Assembly (NCBI RefSeq): GCF_024448695.1
Contig: NZ_JAMOHY010000003.1
Coordinates: 186,001 to 250,000, forward strand
From: Stutzerimonas stutzeri
Lineage (GTDB): Bacteria > Pseudomonadota > Gammaproteobacteria > Pseudomonadales > Pseudomonadaceae
DNA: 64,000 nucleotides
Reading direction: 5' to 3'
The translations under genes were made by a program, and so were the position numbers. Under the pieces are notes generated by a model. That model did no database searches. It was not told where the DNA came from and was given only the letters and a program-made list of their open reading frames with translations. Positions 1 through 9,221 of this stretch are shown here, piece by piece; the stretch's first letter is position 1; every line of letters begins with the position of its first letter.

Positions 1-729
1 CAGCTGGCCGCCAGCGTTGAAGCCCAGGTGGCCGAAATCACCGCCGGGACCAGCAGCAACCATGAGCGGCTTGCGCACCTGTTTACCGCCGTGGATCAGC
101 TACGTGCCGATGCGCTCGACAGCGAGAAACAGACCAGCCAGCTGGAACAGTCGGCGGAAAAGCTGGTTGGCCAAGCCGAGGCGGTCAGCGAACAGCTGGC
201 CGAAGTGCAGCTGGATGACTATCACCAGCGCATCTTCGATCTGGCGCGCGAAGGAGCGGCGACCATCAGTGCGCGCTTCGAGGCGGACCTCGAGGCCGGG
301 CGGCTGAGCGTCGAGGATCTCTTCGACCGTGATTACAAGGCGCAGCCGGGTACCGATCCGACGCGTTACCACACCCGGTTCGATCGCTATGCCGATGAAG
401 TGCTGCCGGCAATCCAGGAGCCGCTGCTCGACCGTAACGATGCGCTGGTGTATGCCATCGCCATTACGCCGGATGGCTATGTGCCGACCCACAACCGGGC
501 GTTCAGTCAGCCGCCGGTAGGTGATCCGGTGGTGGACAGGGTCAGGAGCCGCAGCAAGCGCCTGTTCAATGACCGTACCGGCGGGCGTTGCGGCAGCCAT
601 CAGCGCAAGGTGCTGCTACAGACCTACAGCCGCGATACCGGCGAACTGATGCACGATCTGTCAGTGCCGATCATGGTGCGCGGCCGTCACTGGGGCGGCT
701 TGCGTCTGGGGTATCGCCCAGAGCCGTAG
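1..729 (+). CDS. Methyl-accepting chemotaxis protein, C-terminal part (5' end outside window)
   Basis: The frame is open from base 1, so the start is missing. About 80 residues rich in Gln, Glu and Ala with coiled-coil character look like the end of an MCP signalling helix. They are followed by a roughly 150-residue C-terminal domain with conserved patches (GTDPTRYHTRFDRYAD, the LPAIQEPLL helix, DGYVPTHN, and a final RGRHWGGLRLGYRP). This C-terminal sensor-like extension occurs in a group of Pseudomonas chemoreceptors that place a Cache/PAS-like fold after the signalling domain. The ligand is unknown. Family assignment rests on remembered similarity; membrane segments, if any, lie upstream of the window. 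Confidence 0.75.
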   Translation, partial: QLAASVEAQVAEITAGTSSNHERLAHLFTAVDQLRADALDSEKQTSQLEQSAEKLVGQAEAVSEQLAEVQLDDYHQRIFDLAREGAATISARFEADLEAGRLSVEDLFDRDYKAQPGTDPTRYHTRFDRYADEVLPAIQEPLLDRNDALVYAIAITPDGYVPTHNRAFSQPPVGDPVVDRVRSRSKRLFNDRTGGRCGSHQRKVLLQTYSRDTGELMHDLSVPIMVRGRHWGGLRLGYRPEP

Positions 730-756
730 GGCCTGGAGCGAGGCAGCCGCAGCGCC

Positions 757-1503
757 TCAGTGGGTGAGCGTCATCCACTGGTCGCTGAGGCTGCGCGCGT
801 GACGGTCAACCATGATCGGTGCGAACGCGCGTCCCGAGGCGGTATTGAAGCTGTTGCTGCCGCTGTTCATGTCGGCGAGCGCGGTCTTGAGAAAGCTCCA
901 GCGGGTTTTCAGCCTGGCCACGGCGGGGTTGGCCTTGCCGTCCAGTACGGCCAACTGCTCGTCGATGGAGGGCACCAGCCGGCGTTCGTCCTGCCCCAGA
1001 TAGGTTTCCGGCTGCTCGCGAGCGATCTCGAAGGAGCCGATATAGGCACGACTCAGGTACTGCACCGTCAGGTATTCCACCTTGGCGGGCAGTTCGGCCT
1101 GGGCATCGGCGCCCTGCTGGTTGCGCACGGCACTCAGGAAGTCGCGTAGCGCCTTGCTCATCTGGAGTGTCCAGCCCCAGGGCACGTCCTCCTCCTCACG
1201 GCCGAATCCGGCGCCTTCGCGCAGCGTGTCCTGCAGGATCTGATGCAGCGCGCGCAGCTCGTCGTTCGTGCCGGGATGGTTTCCCAGGGCGGTGTTCAAC
1301 GCGGACAGATCGCTCTCCAGCCGTTTCAGATGAGCCTGCTGGAAGCCCTCGCCGCGATAGAGCAGCAGGCTGCTGGTCGCCCGATTGGCATGGACCTGCA
1401 TGCTTTCCAGAGCCGTGAAGGTTTGAGCATGGACGGGATTGAGCAGGCTCGGCAGCCAGCCAATCAACAGAACAACCAGCCATATCCATCTACGTGGGTG
1501 CAT
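757..1503 (-). CDS. Exported protein of unknown function
   Basis: A 248-residue protein with a clear signal peptide: basic start MHPRRW, a hydrophobic core and a VHAQ cleavage site near residue 27. The mature part is largely helical, with many Leu, Ala and Glu residues, and shows no enzymatic motif I recognise. A good ribosome binding site (AAAGGAG) sits just before the ATG. It faces the chemoreceptor convergently with 27 bp between the stops. It is probably periplasmic. Function unknown. Confidence 0.7.
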   Translation of the reverse strand: MHPRRWIWLVVLLIGWLPSLLNPVHAQTFTALESMQVHANRATSSLLLYRGEGFQQAHLKRLESDLSALNTALGNHPGTNDELRALHQILQDTLREGAGFGREEEDVPWGWTLQMSKALRDFLSAVRNQQGADAQAELPAKVEYLTVQYLSRAYIGSFEIAREQPETYLGQDERRLVPSIDEQLAVLDGKANPAVARLKTRWSFLKTALADMNSGSNSFNTASGRAFAPIMVDRHARSLSDQWMTLTH

Positions 1504-1584
1504 GTTGTGCTCCTTTTTTATTGTTATTAGGCAGGTGCCGTCTCTGCGGCCTCAGCGCGCTAGCCTAGTCGGGCAACTGGCACT

Positions 1585-1599
1585 CTGGTGTCACACCAG
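1585..1599. promoter_or_regulatory. Perfect 15-bp palindrome upstream of the exported-protein gene
   Basis: CTGGTGTCACACCAG is a 7-bp inverted repeat around one central base, about 80 bp upstream of the start at 1503 (minus strand). It could be a regulator binding site. It has no T tract and so does not look like a terminator. No regulator can be named. Confidence 0.35.
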
Positions 1600-1687
1600 G
1601 GAGTGATTTAAGCGGGAACGTCATGTTGAGGCGCAAAATTGGCCGAAATGTCGTGAAGGCTGGCTGTGGCACCCTGATGGGTGCGTG

Positions 1688-3235
1688 CTAGAGCATGCGC
1701 TCCAGGCCGATCACCCTGCTCAGCCAGGCATTGATGCGTCGCCAGGTGCCGCCGGGCTCGCGAGTGAGGACCTGTTGCCGGCCCTCGTCTTCAGCGATCC
1801 AGACCATGCGTCTTTCGCCTTGGTGATCAATCAGACGAACCTCATAGCTCAGCGCCGGTGAGGTCCCTTCGAGCGTCAGCCGGTGAACTTCGCTGGCCAG
1901 TTCGGGGCTGTCGATCAGCACGCCGACCTCGGTATTCCACAGCACCGAGCGCGGGTCGAGGTTCAGCGAGCCGAGGAAAACTTCACGTTGGTCGATCACG
2001 ACTGCCTTGCTGTGCAGGCTGGATTCGGATTCGCCGAACAGATTGATGGAGGTGTCCTGGTCCGGCTGACGGCGCAGTTCGAACAACTGCACGCCGGCTT
2101 CCAGTAGCTGGGCGCGGTAGGGTGCATAGCCACCATGTACGACAGGTACGTCGGTGGCTTCCAGGGAGTTGGTGAGGATGCGGATGGTCACCCCCTGTTC
2201 GGCGTGCCGGCTGAGGTAGGTGACGCCGTCTGCGGTCGGCACGAAATAGGCCGAGATCAGAGTCATTTCCGTGCTCACCGAATCCAGACTGGGTTGCAAC
2301 TGGGTGGTCAGCAGCAGGTGAGCGTCGGGAATTCCCGCTGCATTGATCTTCTCGGGGTGGTCCCAAAGCGCCGCGCCAGGGGCCCAGATCAGCTCATCGA
2401 GCCATTGCGCCAGCTGTGGCTCCTGCAGGTCGCTCATCAGGCGCTGGTAGCGTGGCGTACCTTTCAGGCGTTCGGTCTGCAGGTAGAGGGCGATCTGCTG
2501 ACGGGCCTCGCTCAGCTCGGCGGTTGTGGGCGGGCTGCGGAGAAACTGCTGGATGGGCACGCTGAGCGGGTGGTTCCAGTACTGGTCGAAACTGCTCGCC
2601 AGTTGTCTGGCGACCGGGCCGGCACTGAGCAGATCCAGATCCGTGAAGTTCAGGCCCTTGTCGATCTCGAAATACTCGTCGCCCAGATTGCGTCCGCCGA
2701 CAATCGCCAGGCTGCTATCGGCCACTATCAGCTTGTTGTGCATGCGCCGATGCTGGCGGGACAGGTGCAGCAGGCGGCCCAGGGAGCGGGTGACGAAATT
2801 GCTGCGGCCCATATGCAGCGGATTGAAGACGTGGATGACGATGTTCGGATGCGCAGCCAGGGTGGCGATCTGGTAGTCATTGCCATCGCTGGTGGTGTCG
2901 TCCAGCAATACGCGCACGCGTACGCCGCGGTCGGCGGCATGCAGGAGTTCACCGACCAGTGCCCGGGTGCTGAGGCCGTCGTGGACAATGTAGTACTGCA
3001 CGTCGAGGCTGACTTCGGCATGGCGAATCATCTTCATCCGCGCGGCGAAAGCTTCGGTGCTGGAGGACAGCAGGCGAAAGCCCGAATGCCCCGCAGGCTG
3101 GCTGGCGGCGATGGCCTCAACCCGTTGTGTCAGCTCGGCAGTCTGGTTGGACAGTGCGTAGGTTGGAGCAAGTGGGGCGATCTGTCCGGCACAGCCGGTC
3201 AGGAACAGTATCGCCAGCAGCAGATGCAGGCGCAC
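1688..3235 (-). CDS. Phospholipase D-family lipoprotein (cardiolipin synthase ClsC-like)
   Basis: The protein carries two HKD phosphodiesterase motifs, HNKLIVAD and HSKAVVID, about 180 and 420 residues from the upstream ATG at 3268, as in ClsC/YmdC-type cardiolipin synthases. I prefer the GTG start at 3235. An AAGGAG site lies 5 nt before it, and it yields a compact lipoprotein signal (MRLHLLLAILFLTGC) with the lipobox Cys at residue 15; the ATG at 3268 would add a hydrophilic extension. Product 515 residues, predicted to be a lipid-anchored envelope protein. The same gene lies next to the FAD oxidase and lrp in P. aeruginosa. Substrate not proven: phosphatidyl transfer or phospholipid hydrolysis are both possible. 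Confidence 0.8.
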   Translation of the reverse strand: MRLHLLLAILFLTGCAGQIAPLAPTYALSNQTAELTQRVEAIAASQPAGHSGFRLLSSSTEAFAARMKMIRHAEVSLDVQYYIVHDGLSTRALVGELLHAADRGVRVRVLLDDTTSDGNDYQIATLAAHPNIVIHVFNPLHMGRSNFVTRSLGRLLHLSRQHRRMHNKLIVADSSLAIVGGRNLGDEYFEIDKGLNFTDLDLLSAGPVARQLASSFDQYWNHPLSVPIQQFLRSPPTTAELSEARQQIALYLQTERLKGTPRYQRLMSDLQEPQLAQWLDELIWAPGAALWDHPEKINAAGIPDAHLLLTTQLQPSLDSVSTEMTLISAYFVPTADGVTYLSRHAEQGVTIRILTNSLEATDVPVVHGGYAPYRAQLLEAGVQLFELRRQPDQDTSINLFGESESSLHSKAVVIDQREVFLGSLNLDPRSVLWNTEVGVLIDSPELASEVHRLTLEGTSPALSYEVRLIDHQGERRMVWIAEDEGRQQVLTREPGGTWRRINAWLSRVIGLERML

Positions 3236-3295
3236 GCTAACTCCTTTCTGTTGTGTTGTTTCCTGCATGCTTGGACGCCAGCGAGACGGCGGAAT

Positions 3296-4606
3296 TCAGA
3301 ACAGGTCCCTGAGCCGATGCCAGAGCATGCCCAGCGCCAGTAACGGCGAGCGCAGCAGGCGGCCGCCGGGGAAGGTCGGATGCGGTACGCGGGCGAACAG
3401 GTCGAAACGCCCTTCGAGCTGGCCGCTGATGGCTTCACCGAGCAGGCGACCGGCCAGATGCGTGGCGTTCAGGCCATGGCCGGCGTAAGCCTGAGCGTAA
3501 TAGACGTTGGGCTGTTCGGGCAGGCGACCGATCTGCGGCAGGCGGTTGGCGCCGATACCGATCATCCCGCCCCATTGATAGTCGATGCCGATACCACGCA
3601 GCTGCGGGAACACATCGAGCATCTTCGGCTGCATGTAGGCGGCAATGTCGCGCGGATCGCGGCCCGAGTAATGGCAGGCACCGCCGAACAGCAACCGACC
3701 GTCTGCAGAAAGGCGGAAATAGTCCAGGGCTACACGCTGATCGCAGACGGCGCTGTTTTGCGGCAGCAGTTCCCGGCAGCGTGCTTCGGGCAGGGGCTCG
3801 GTGGCGATGATGTAGCTGCCGGCGGGCAATACCTTGCCGGCCAGCTGCGGATGCAACTGCCCCAGGTAGGCGTTGCAGGCCAGCACCAGCTGTTTGGCAC
3901 GTACCGTGCCGGTAGCCGTGTGTATGCGTATCTCGGCACCGTAGTCGATACGCTCGGCGCGGGAGTGCTCGAATAGCCGCACACCCAGCGTCCGCGCCGC
4001 CTCGGCTTCGCCCAGCGCCAGATTGAGCGGGTGCAGGTGACCCGAACCCATGTCCAGCAGGCCACCCAGATAACGTTCCGAGCCAATCACCTCGCCCAGG
4101 CCTGCCTGGTCGAGTCGGCGCAGCGGATGCGGGTAGCCAAGGCGCTGAAGATCGGCGTAATCGCGCTCGAAATTTTCCAGATGACGCGCTTTGGTGGCCA
4201 GATCGCAGTAACCCCAGGTGAGATCGCAGTCGATGGCGTGGCGAGCGATTCGCTCGCGGACGATATCGACGGCCTCGAAGCCCATGCGCTTGAGCGCATC
4301 GACACCGTCTTCACCGATCACCGCAGCGAACTGCTCGACGTCGTGCCCCACGCCTCGGATCAGTTGGCCACCGTTGCGTCCGCTGGCACCCCAGCCAATC
4401 CGGTGCGCTTCGAGCAGCACCACCGAGAAGCCCTGTTCGGCCAGTTCGATGGCCGTGTTGAGTCCGGTGAAGCCACCGCCGATGATGCAGATATCGGCAG
4501 CCTGCTCGCCTTCCAGGCGAGGCAGATCGAGTGGTCGATTGGCGCTGGCTGCGTAATAGGAGGCTGGGTGGTCTTCGTCATGGAAGGCGGCGTTGCAGGC
4601 GCGCAT
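3296..4606 (-). CDS. pauB4: FAD-dependent gamma-glutamyl-polyamine oxidase (PauB/PuuB family)
   Basis: A 436-residue DAO-fold oxidoreductase. The dinucleotide-binding motif GGGFTG is at residues 43-48, followed by VVLLEA; GWGASGRNGGQ and the C-terminal AYAGHGLNATH are typical of gamma-glutamylputrescine oxidases. Family members oxidise gamma-glutamyl-putrescine or -cadaverine with O2 after PauA/PuuA ligation. It lies beside lrp, as PA5309 (pauB4) does in PAO1, which is the reason for the symbol. A PauR-like regulator of polyamine catabolism is encoded 4 kb away (8482). Cytoplasmic. The substrate is inferred from family and synteny. Confidence 0.8.
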   Translation of the reverse strand: MRACNAAFHDEDHPASYYAASANRPLDLPRLEGEQAADICIIGGGFTGLNTAIELAEQGFSVVLLEAHRIGWGASGRNGGQLIRGVGHDVEQFAAVIGEDGVDALKRMGFEAVDIVRERIARHAIDCDLTWGYCDLATKARHLENFERDYADLQRLGYPHPLRRLDQAGLGEVIGSERYLGGLLDMGSGHLHPLNLALGEAEAARTLGVRLFEHSRAERIDYGAEIRIHTATGTVRAKQLVLACNAYLGQLHPQLAGKVLPAGSYIIATEPLPEARCRELLPQNSAVCDQRVALDYFRLSADGRLLFGGACHYSGRDPRDIAAYMQPKMLDVFPQLRGIGIDYQWGGMIGIGANRLPQIGRLPEQPNVYYAQAYAGHGLNATHLAGRLLGEAISGQLEGRFDLFARVPHPTFPGGRLLRSPLLALGMLWHRLRDLF

Positions 4607-4715
4607 GGAGTGCTCCGAATGAAGGGCGAGGCAACAGGGTAGATGGGCGCTTGTCAGCGAGCAAAGGGGGGAGGCGATCCGGCGCGGCCCACACGGCTCG
4701 TCGCCAGCTTCGCGG

Positions 4716-5204
4716 CTATTCCGGTACCGGTAGCGTCAATGATTCCTTCACCTCCTCCATGACGATATAGCTCTTTGACTCACGCACATGCGGCAGCTTG
4801 AGCAGGATGTCGCCGAGCAACTTGCGATACGAAGCCATTTCCGAGATGCGCGCCTTCACCAGATAGTCGAAGTCACCGGACACCAGGTGGCATTCCAGCA
4901 CATGCGGCAGTTTGAGTACCGCCCGCCGGAAATCGTCGAAGGCGTCGCCGGATTTGTTGTTCAGGCTGATTTCCACGAACACCAACAGGCTCGCGCGAAG
5001 CATCTGTGGGTTGAGTCGCGCGTGATAGCCGAGGATGACGCCGTCGCGCTCCAGGCGGCGAACCCGCTCGGTGCATGGCGTGGTCGACAGGTTGACCCGT
5101 TCGCCCAGCTCTGTGAAGGAAATTCGCCCGTCCTGTTGCAGGATCCGCAGGATGCTGCGGTCGATGCGGTCGAGGTCACGACGGGTTTTTTGCGGGATGG
5201 CCAT
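4716..5204 (-). CDS. lrp: Lrp/AsnC-family transcriptional regulator
   Basis: A 162-residue protein with an N-terminal AsnC helix-turn-helix (roughly residues 12-60, containing ISFTELGERVNLS and CTERVRRLERDGVI) followed by a RAM effector domain (ECHLVSGDFDYLVK). The ATG at 5204 (MAIPQKTRRDLDRIDRS) gives the standard family N-terminus; the frame is open 16 codons further upstream but that part does not match the family. It is divergent from dadA, which Lrp-type regulators activate in response to alanine or leucine in pseudomonads. The 148-bp shared intergenic region is the likely control site. Confidence 0.9.
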   Translation of the reverse strand: MAIPQKTRRDLDRIDRSILRILQQDGRISFTELGERVNLSTTPCTERVRRLERDGVILGYHARLNPQMLRASLLVFVEISLNNKSGDAFDDFRRAVLKLPHVLECHLVSGDFDYLVKARISEMASYRKLLGDILLKLPHVRESKSYIVMEEVKESLTLPVPE

Positions 5205-5352
5205 GGCGGATATACCTCGGGAAATACCGGTTCTGCCGAGAATTTCCGCCAAGCATAGCTGGATAAACAGGGTTTATCGCTAGCGCCAGCGACCTACACT
5301 CGGCTCAACAACAACGAATACATCCGGGCGTACCGGTGGAGGTCAAAGAGTC

Positions 5353-6650
5353 ATGCGAGTTCTGATCCTGGGCAGTGGTGTGATTGGCACCGTCAGTGCT
5401 TATTATCTGGCCCGGGCCGGCTTCGAGGTGGTGGTGGTCGATCGCCAGCCTGCCGTGGCCATGGAAACCAGCTTCGCCAACGCCGGTCAGGTGTCTCCGG
5501 GCTACGCATCGCCCTGGGCGGCGCCCGGCATTCCGCTGAAGGCGATGAAGTGGCTGCTACAGCGCCACGCACCGCTGGCCATCAAGCTCACCGGCAATAT
5601 TGATCAGTACCTGTGGATGGCACAGATGCTGCGCAACTGCCCGCCAACCGTTATGCGGTGAACAAGGAGCGCATGGTGCGCCTGTCCGAGTACAGCCGCG
5701 ATTGCCTCGACGAGTTGCGCGCGGAAACCGGTATCAGCTACGAGGGCCGCCAGCTCGGTACCACGCAACTGTTCCGTACCCAGGCGCAGGTGGATGCCGC
5801 CGCCAAGGACATGGCCGTACTGCAAGCCTCCGGTGTGCCGTTCGAGTTGCTTGATCGCGAGGGCATCGCCCGGGTCGAACCGGCCCTGGCTGGCGTGAAG
5901 CACAAGCTGGCCGGCGCTCTGCACCTGCCCAACGACCAGACCGGCGACTGCTTCCTGTTCACCAGTCGTCTGGCGGAAATGGCCCGCGAACTGGGCGTCG
6001 AATTCCGTTTCGGACAGAACATCGAACGCTTGGAAAGCGACGGCGAGCGTATCGCCGGGGTGTGGATCGACGGGCAACTGGAGCGCGCCGATCAATACGT
6101 GCTGGCGCTTGGCAGCTATTCACCAGAGTTGCTCAAGCCGCTGGGCATCAAGGCGCCGGTTTATCCGCTGAAAGGCTATTCGCTGACCGTGCCGATCGTC
6201 GATGCGGCGATGGCACCCAGCTCGACGATTCTCGACGAAACCTACAAGGTGGCCATCACCCGCTTTGACAACCGCATCCGTGTCGGTGGCATGGCCGAGG
6301 TCGCCGGACATGACCTGTCGCTCAATCCGCGACGCCGTGAAACGCTGGAGATGGTCGTCAGCGACCTCTATCCGCAGGGCGGTGATCCGGTGGGGGCCGA
6401 GTTCTGGACCGGTCTGCGGCCAGCCACGCCGGACGGTACACCGATCATCGGCGCCACCCGCTACCGCAACCTGTTCCTCAACACCGGCCACGGCACCCTC
6501 GGTTGGACCATGGCCTGTGGCTCCGGTAGCTTGCTTGCCGATCTGATCGCCAAGAAGCGTCCGCAGATCAGCGCCCTGGGCCTGGATATTTCCCGCTACG
6601 ACAGCAGCAGCGAGGCACATGGCCACGGCCAGCCTGCGTCCGCTCACTGA
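5353..6650 (+). pseudogene. dadA: D-amino acid dehydrogenase small subunit DadA, interrupted by a one-base frameshift
   Basis: DadA is a membrane-associated FAD dehydrogenase that deaminates D-alanine to pyruvate and feeds electrons to the respiratory chain. The first 95 or so codons ([31 protein letters not shown]) are read from 5353. The rest ([17 protein letters not shown] through [15 protein letters not shown]) continues in the next frame to 6650. The break is at the CCC run 5640-5642, after LRNC; one extra base restores an uninterrupted 432-residue reading frame, the usual family length. As written, translation stops at codon 102. It may be a real recent mutation or a homopolymer sequencing error; everything else looks functional. 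Confidence 0.85.
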
Positions 6651-6845
6651 TCGTCCTCTTTGACCCCATGAAGTTGCCATTCGGGCAGGCGCCTGCGTTG
6701 CGTGCATTTGTCCGAAATAAAATAAGGAAAATTCAGCGAGCCGGAGTTGCTCATTGCCCTCGGCATGGGGGTAGCTGCTTTACCGGAATGTGCTGAATCT
6801 GCAGTCATTCCTCGTACCTACAAATCTAAGAACGAGATGAATGTA

Positions 6846-7940
6846 ATGAACAAACAATCGATCCAGATTGCGCTTGCGTATATGTCCGTGGTTATCGGGG
6901 GCGGCTTCGCTTCTGGTCAGGAAGTGCTTCAGTTCTTTACCGGCTACGGGCTGATCGGCATTGCCGGTACGTTGGTCAGCGGCCTGCTGTTCGCCTTTCT
7001 CGGCATGCAGATCGCCCGGATGAGTTCGAAGATGCAATCGAACTCGCACAAGGAAGTTCTCTACAGCCTGTTCGGTGCCCGTATCGGCCTGGTGGTTGAT
7101 CTGGTGCTGTCGTTCTTCCTTTATGGCGTAGGCGTGGTGATGCTGGCCGGCTGCGGCTCGATCTTTGCCCAGCAGTACGGCCTGCCGCCGCTGTTCGGCG
7201 GCGTGCTGATGACGGTGCTGGTGATCGCTACCCTGTGCCTGAACGTCAGGCGCATCATCGACCTGATCAGCATGGTCATGCCCTTCCTGCTGGCCATGGT
7301 GGTGATTATTACCACCTACTCGATCTTCAGCTACAACGCGCCAGTTGAGGTCCTCGATGCGGTCGCTCGCGAAAACAACGAAACGGTCAGCGCCAACTGG
7401 TTCGTCGGCGCGCTGCTGTACGCCTCGTTCAACATCGCCGTAGGCTTCCCGATGCTGGCAGTGATCGGTGGCCTGACCAAGCAGCCCAAGGCGGCGGCAC
7501 TGGGCGGCGTGTTCGGTGGCCTCGGCCTGGGTGTGCTGATTCTGCTGCTTAACATCGGCCTGTTTGCCAACGTCAACCAGTTGCAAGGCGTCGAAATGCC
7601 GACACTGGCGCTGGCGACGCGGATCTCGCCGCTGCTCTCTGTGGTGATGTCGGTGGCGTTGATCTGCATGGTCTACAGCACCGCGGTGGGCATGTTCTTC
7701 GCTTTCAGCGCGCGCTTTGCCAAGCCGGAGTCGAAACGCTTCAAGGCCTTTAGTACAGTGTCCGTGTGCATCGGCCTGGGGCTGAGCATGGGTGGCTTCA
7801 GCAAGCTGGTCGGGACCGTCTATCCGCTGCTGGGCTATGTCGGCTTCGCGCTGATCCTCGCGATCGCTTACAGCTGGATACGCAGCCGCTCCGGTGCGAC
7901 CGTCGAGGTGCAGAAGGGCAAGTTGAACTCCCTGATCTGA
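6846..7940 (+). CDS. YkvI-like integral membrane protein (putative carrier)
   Basis: A 364-residue protein with about ten hydrophobic helices. The opening GGGFASGQEVLQFF motif, with its broken first helix, resembles the YkvI family, distant relatives of APC-type amino acid/cation carriers. I chose ATG 6846 (MNKQSIQ), with a GAG-containing ribosome site at 6834-6836; the frame is open upstream to 6747 but that part reads as non-conserved leader. It lies between dadA and a RidA gene, where PAO1 has no such gene, so a link to amino acid transport is plausible but inferred. No substrate can be assigned. Confidence 0.75.
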   Translation: MNKQSIQIALAYMSVVIGGGFASGQEVLQFFTGYGLIGIAGTLVSGLLFAFLGMQIARMSSKMQSNSHKEVLYSLFGARIGLVVDLVLSFFLYGVGVVMLAGCGSIFAQQYGLPPLFGGVLMTVLVIATLCLNVRRIIDLISMVMPFLLAMVVIITTYSIFSYNAPVEVLDAVARENNETVSANWFVGALLYASFNIAVGFPMLAVIGGLTKQPKAAALGGVFGGLGLGVLILLLNIGLFANVNQLQGVEMPTLALATRISPLLSVVMSVALICMVYSTAVGMFFAFSARFAKPESKRFKAFSTVSVCIGLGLSMGGFSKLVGTVYPLLGYVGFALILAIAYSWIRSRSGATVEVQKGKLNSLI

Positions 7941-8003
7941 TTTTTTGCAGGCGTCGGGTTGCTCGAAAGGCGGCCCGGCGCCATTCGTTTCCAGGAGAAG
8001 GCA

Positions 8004-8375
8004 ATGCCTATCAAGCGTTTGCATACCGAGGTCCGTTACAGCGACGTGGTGATCAACCGCAGCACCGTTTATCTGTCCGGTCAGTTGGCCGATGATCTCG
8101 CGGGTGATATCCGCCAGCAGACGCGCGAAACGCTGGCCAATATCGACCGGCTGCTGGTCGAGGCCGGCACTGACAGGTCACGCCTGCTTTCGGCGCTGAT
8201 CCATTTGCGTGATGCCGCCGATTATGGCGGGATGAACGAGGTCTGGGACGACTGGCTGCCGTCGGGCACCGCGCCGGCCCGCACCACTGTTCAGGCGCTG
8301 ATGTATGCGCCGCAGGTGCGTGTGGAGATTACCGTGGTCGCCGCACTGCCAGACCTTTCGGGGCCTGACATCTAA
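8004..8375 (+). CDS. RidA-family protein (reactive enamine/imine deaminase)
   Basis: A 123-residue YjgF/RidA-fold protein. YLSGQLADD, the helix QTRETLANIDRLLVEAG, and ARTTVQALMYAPQVRVEI match the active-site ridge of the family, including the conserved Arg before TTVQA. Family members hydrolyse 2-aminoacrylate and other imines released by PLP enzymes or amino acid oxidases, so its place in the dadA cluster fits protection against imines made by DadA. The start at 8004 has an AGGAG site 8 nt upstream. It corresponds to PA5303 in PAO1. Confidence 0.85.
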   Translation: MPIKRLHTEVRYSDVVINRSTVYLSGQLADDLAGDIRQQTRETLANIDRLLVEAGTDRSRLLSALIHLRDAADYGGMNEVWDDWLPSGTAPARTTVQALMYAPQVRVEITVVAALPDLSGPDI

Positions 8376-8481
8376 CCCTCCCAGGCCGGGCGACCCATAT
8401 ATGGCCCGGCGTGTTGAAAATACTGAACGCCCTCGCCATCATAGCGGCTACTTATCGTGCTCGATTTGAGGGGCTCCCGTA

Positions 8482-9030
8482 TTGGACGTCGGCGTTCGAC
8501 TGCAAACCATCCGCAAGCTCAAGGGGCTGTCCCAGCGCGAACTCGCCAAGCGCGCAGGGGTCACCAACAGCACCATTTCCATGATCGAGAAGAATAGCGT
8601 GAGCCCCTCGATCAGTTCGCTGAAGAAGGTGCTGGGCGGCATTCCCATGTCGCTAGTGGAGTTCTTCTCACCGGATTTCGAGCAGGACAGCGATACCCAG
8701 GTGGTCTACCGGGCCGGCGAGCTGATTGATATTTCCGACGGCGCCGTCAGTATGAAACTGGTGGGCAAGGCGCACCCGAGCCGGGCCATCGCCTTTCTTG
8801 ACGAGACCTATCCGCCGGGTAGCGACACGGGTGAGGAGATGCTTGCGCATCAGGGCGAGGAGGCCGGCATGCTGGTCGCAGGGCGTCTGGAGCTGACGGT
8901 GAGCGGTCAGATCCATGTGCTGGCAGCTGGCGACAGCTACTACTTCGACAGCAGCAAGCCGCACCGTTTCCGCAATCCGTTCGATGAACCGGCCCGGCTG
9001 ATCAGCGCCACGACACCGGCCAATTTCTGA
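8482..9030 (+). CDS. pauR: XRE-type regulator with cupin domain (PauR/PuuR-like)
   Basis: A 182-residue protein with an N-terminal HTH_XRE (about residues 6-60: LSQRELAKRAGVTNSTISMIEK) and a C-terminal cupin (GEEAGMLVAGRLELTV through GDSYYFDSSKPHRFRNP). This layout is that of PuuR and of P. aeruginosa PauR (PA5301), the repressor of gamma-glutamyl polyamine catabolism, found at the same map position. The start is a TTG codon at 8482 supported by GAGGGG upstream. It probably represses pauB-type genes and is released by polyamines. Symbol given by synteny; the effector is inferred. Confidence 0.8.
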   Translation: MDVGVRLQTIRKLKGLSQRELAKRAGVTNSTISMIEKNSVSPSISSLKKVLGGIPMSLVEFFSPDFEQDSDTQVVYRAGELIDISDGAVSMKLVGKAHPSRAIAFLDETYPPGSDTGEEMLAHQGEEAGMLVAGRLELTVSGQIHVLAAGDSYYFDSSKPHRFRNPFDEPARLISATTPANF

Positions 9031-9221
9031 GGAAACGCTGTTGTACCGCCCATGCGTCCGTCTCCACCAGGTGCCGGTGCAGGATGGTTGGAATGCGACA
9101 CAGGGTCGCTGCGGATGCTAGTGCCATAGTCGGTGTTTCGGCAGGCACGGCTTGCCGCTATACTACGGCCCGCCTGCGTAACCGTGGCCGCGGGCGTGTC
9201 TAGCCACTATGAGGGTGTAAG

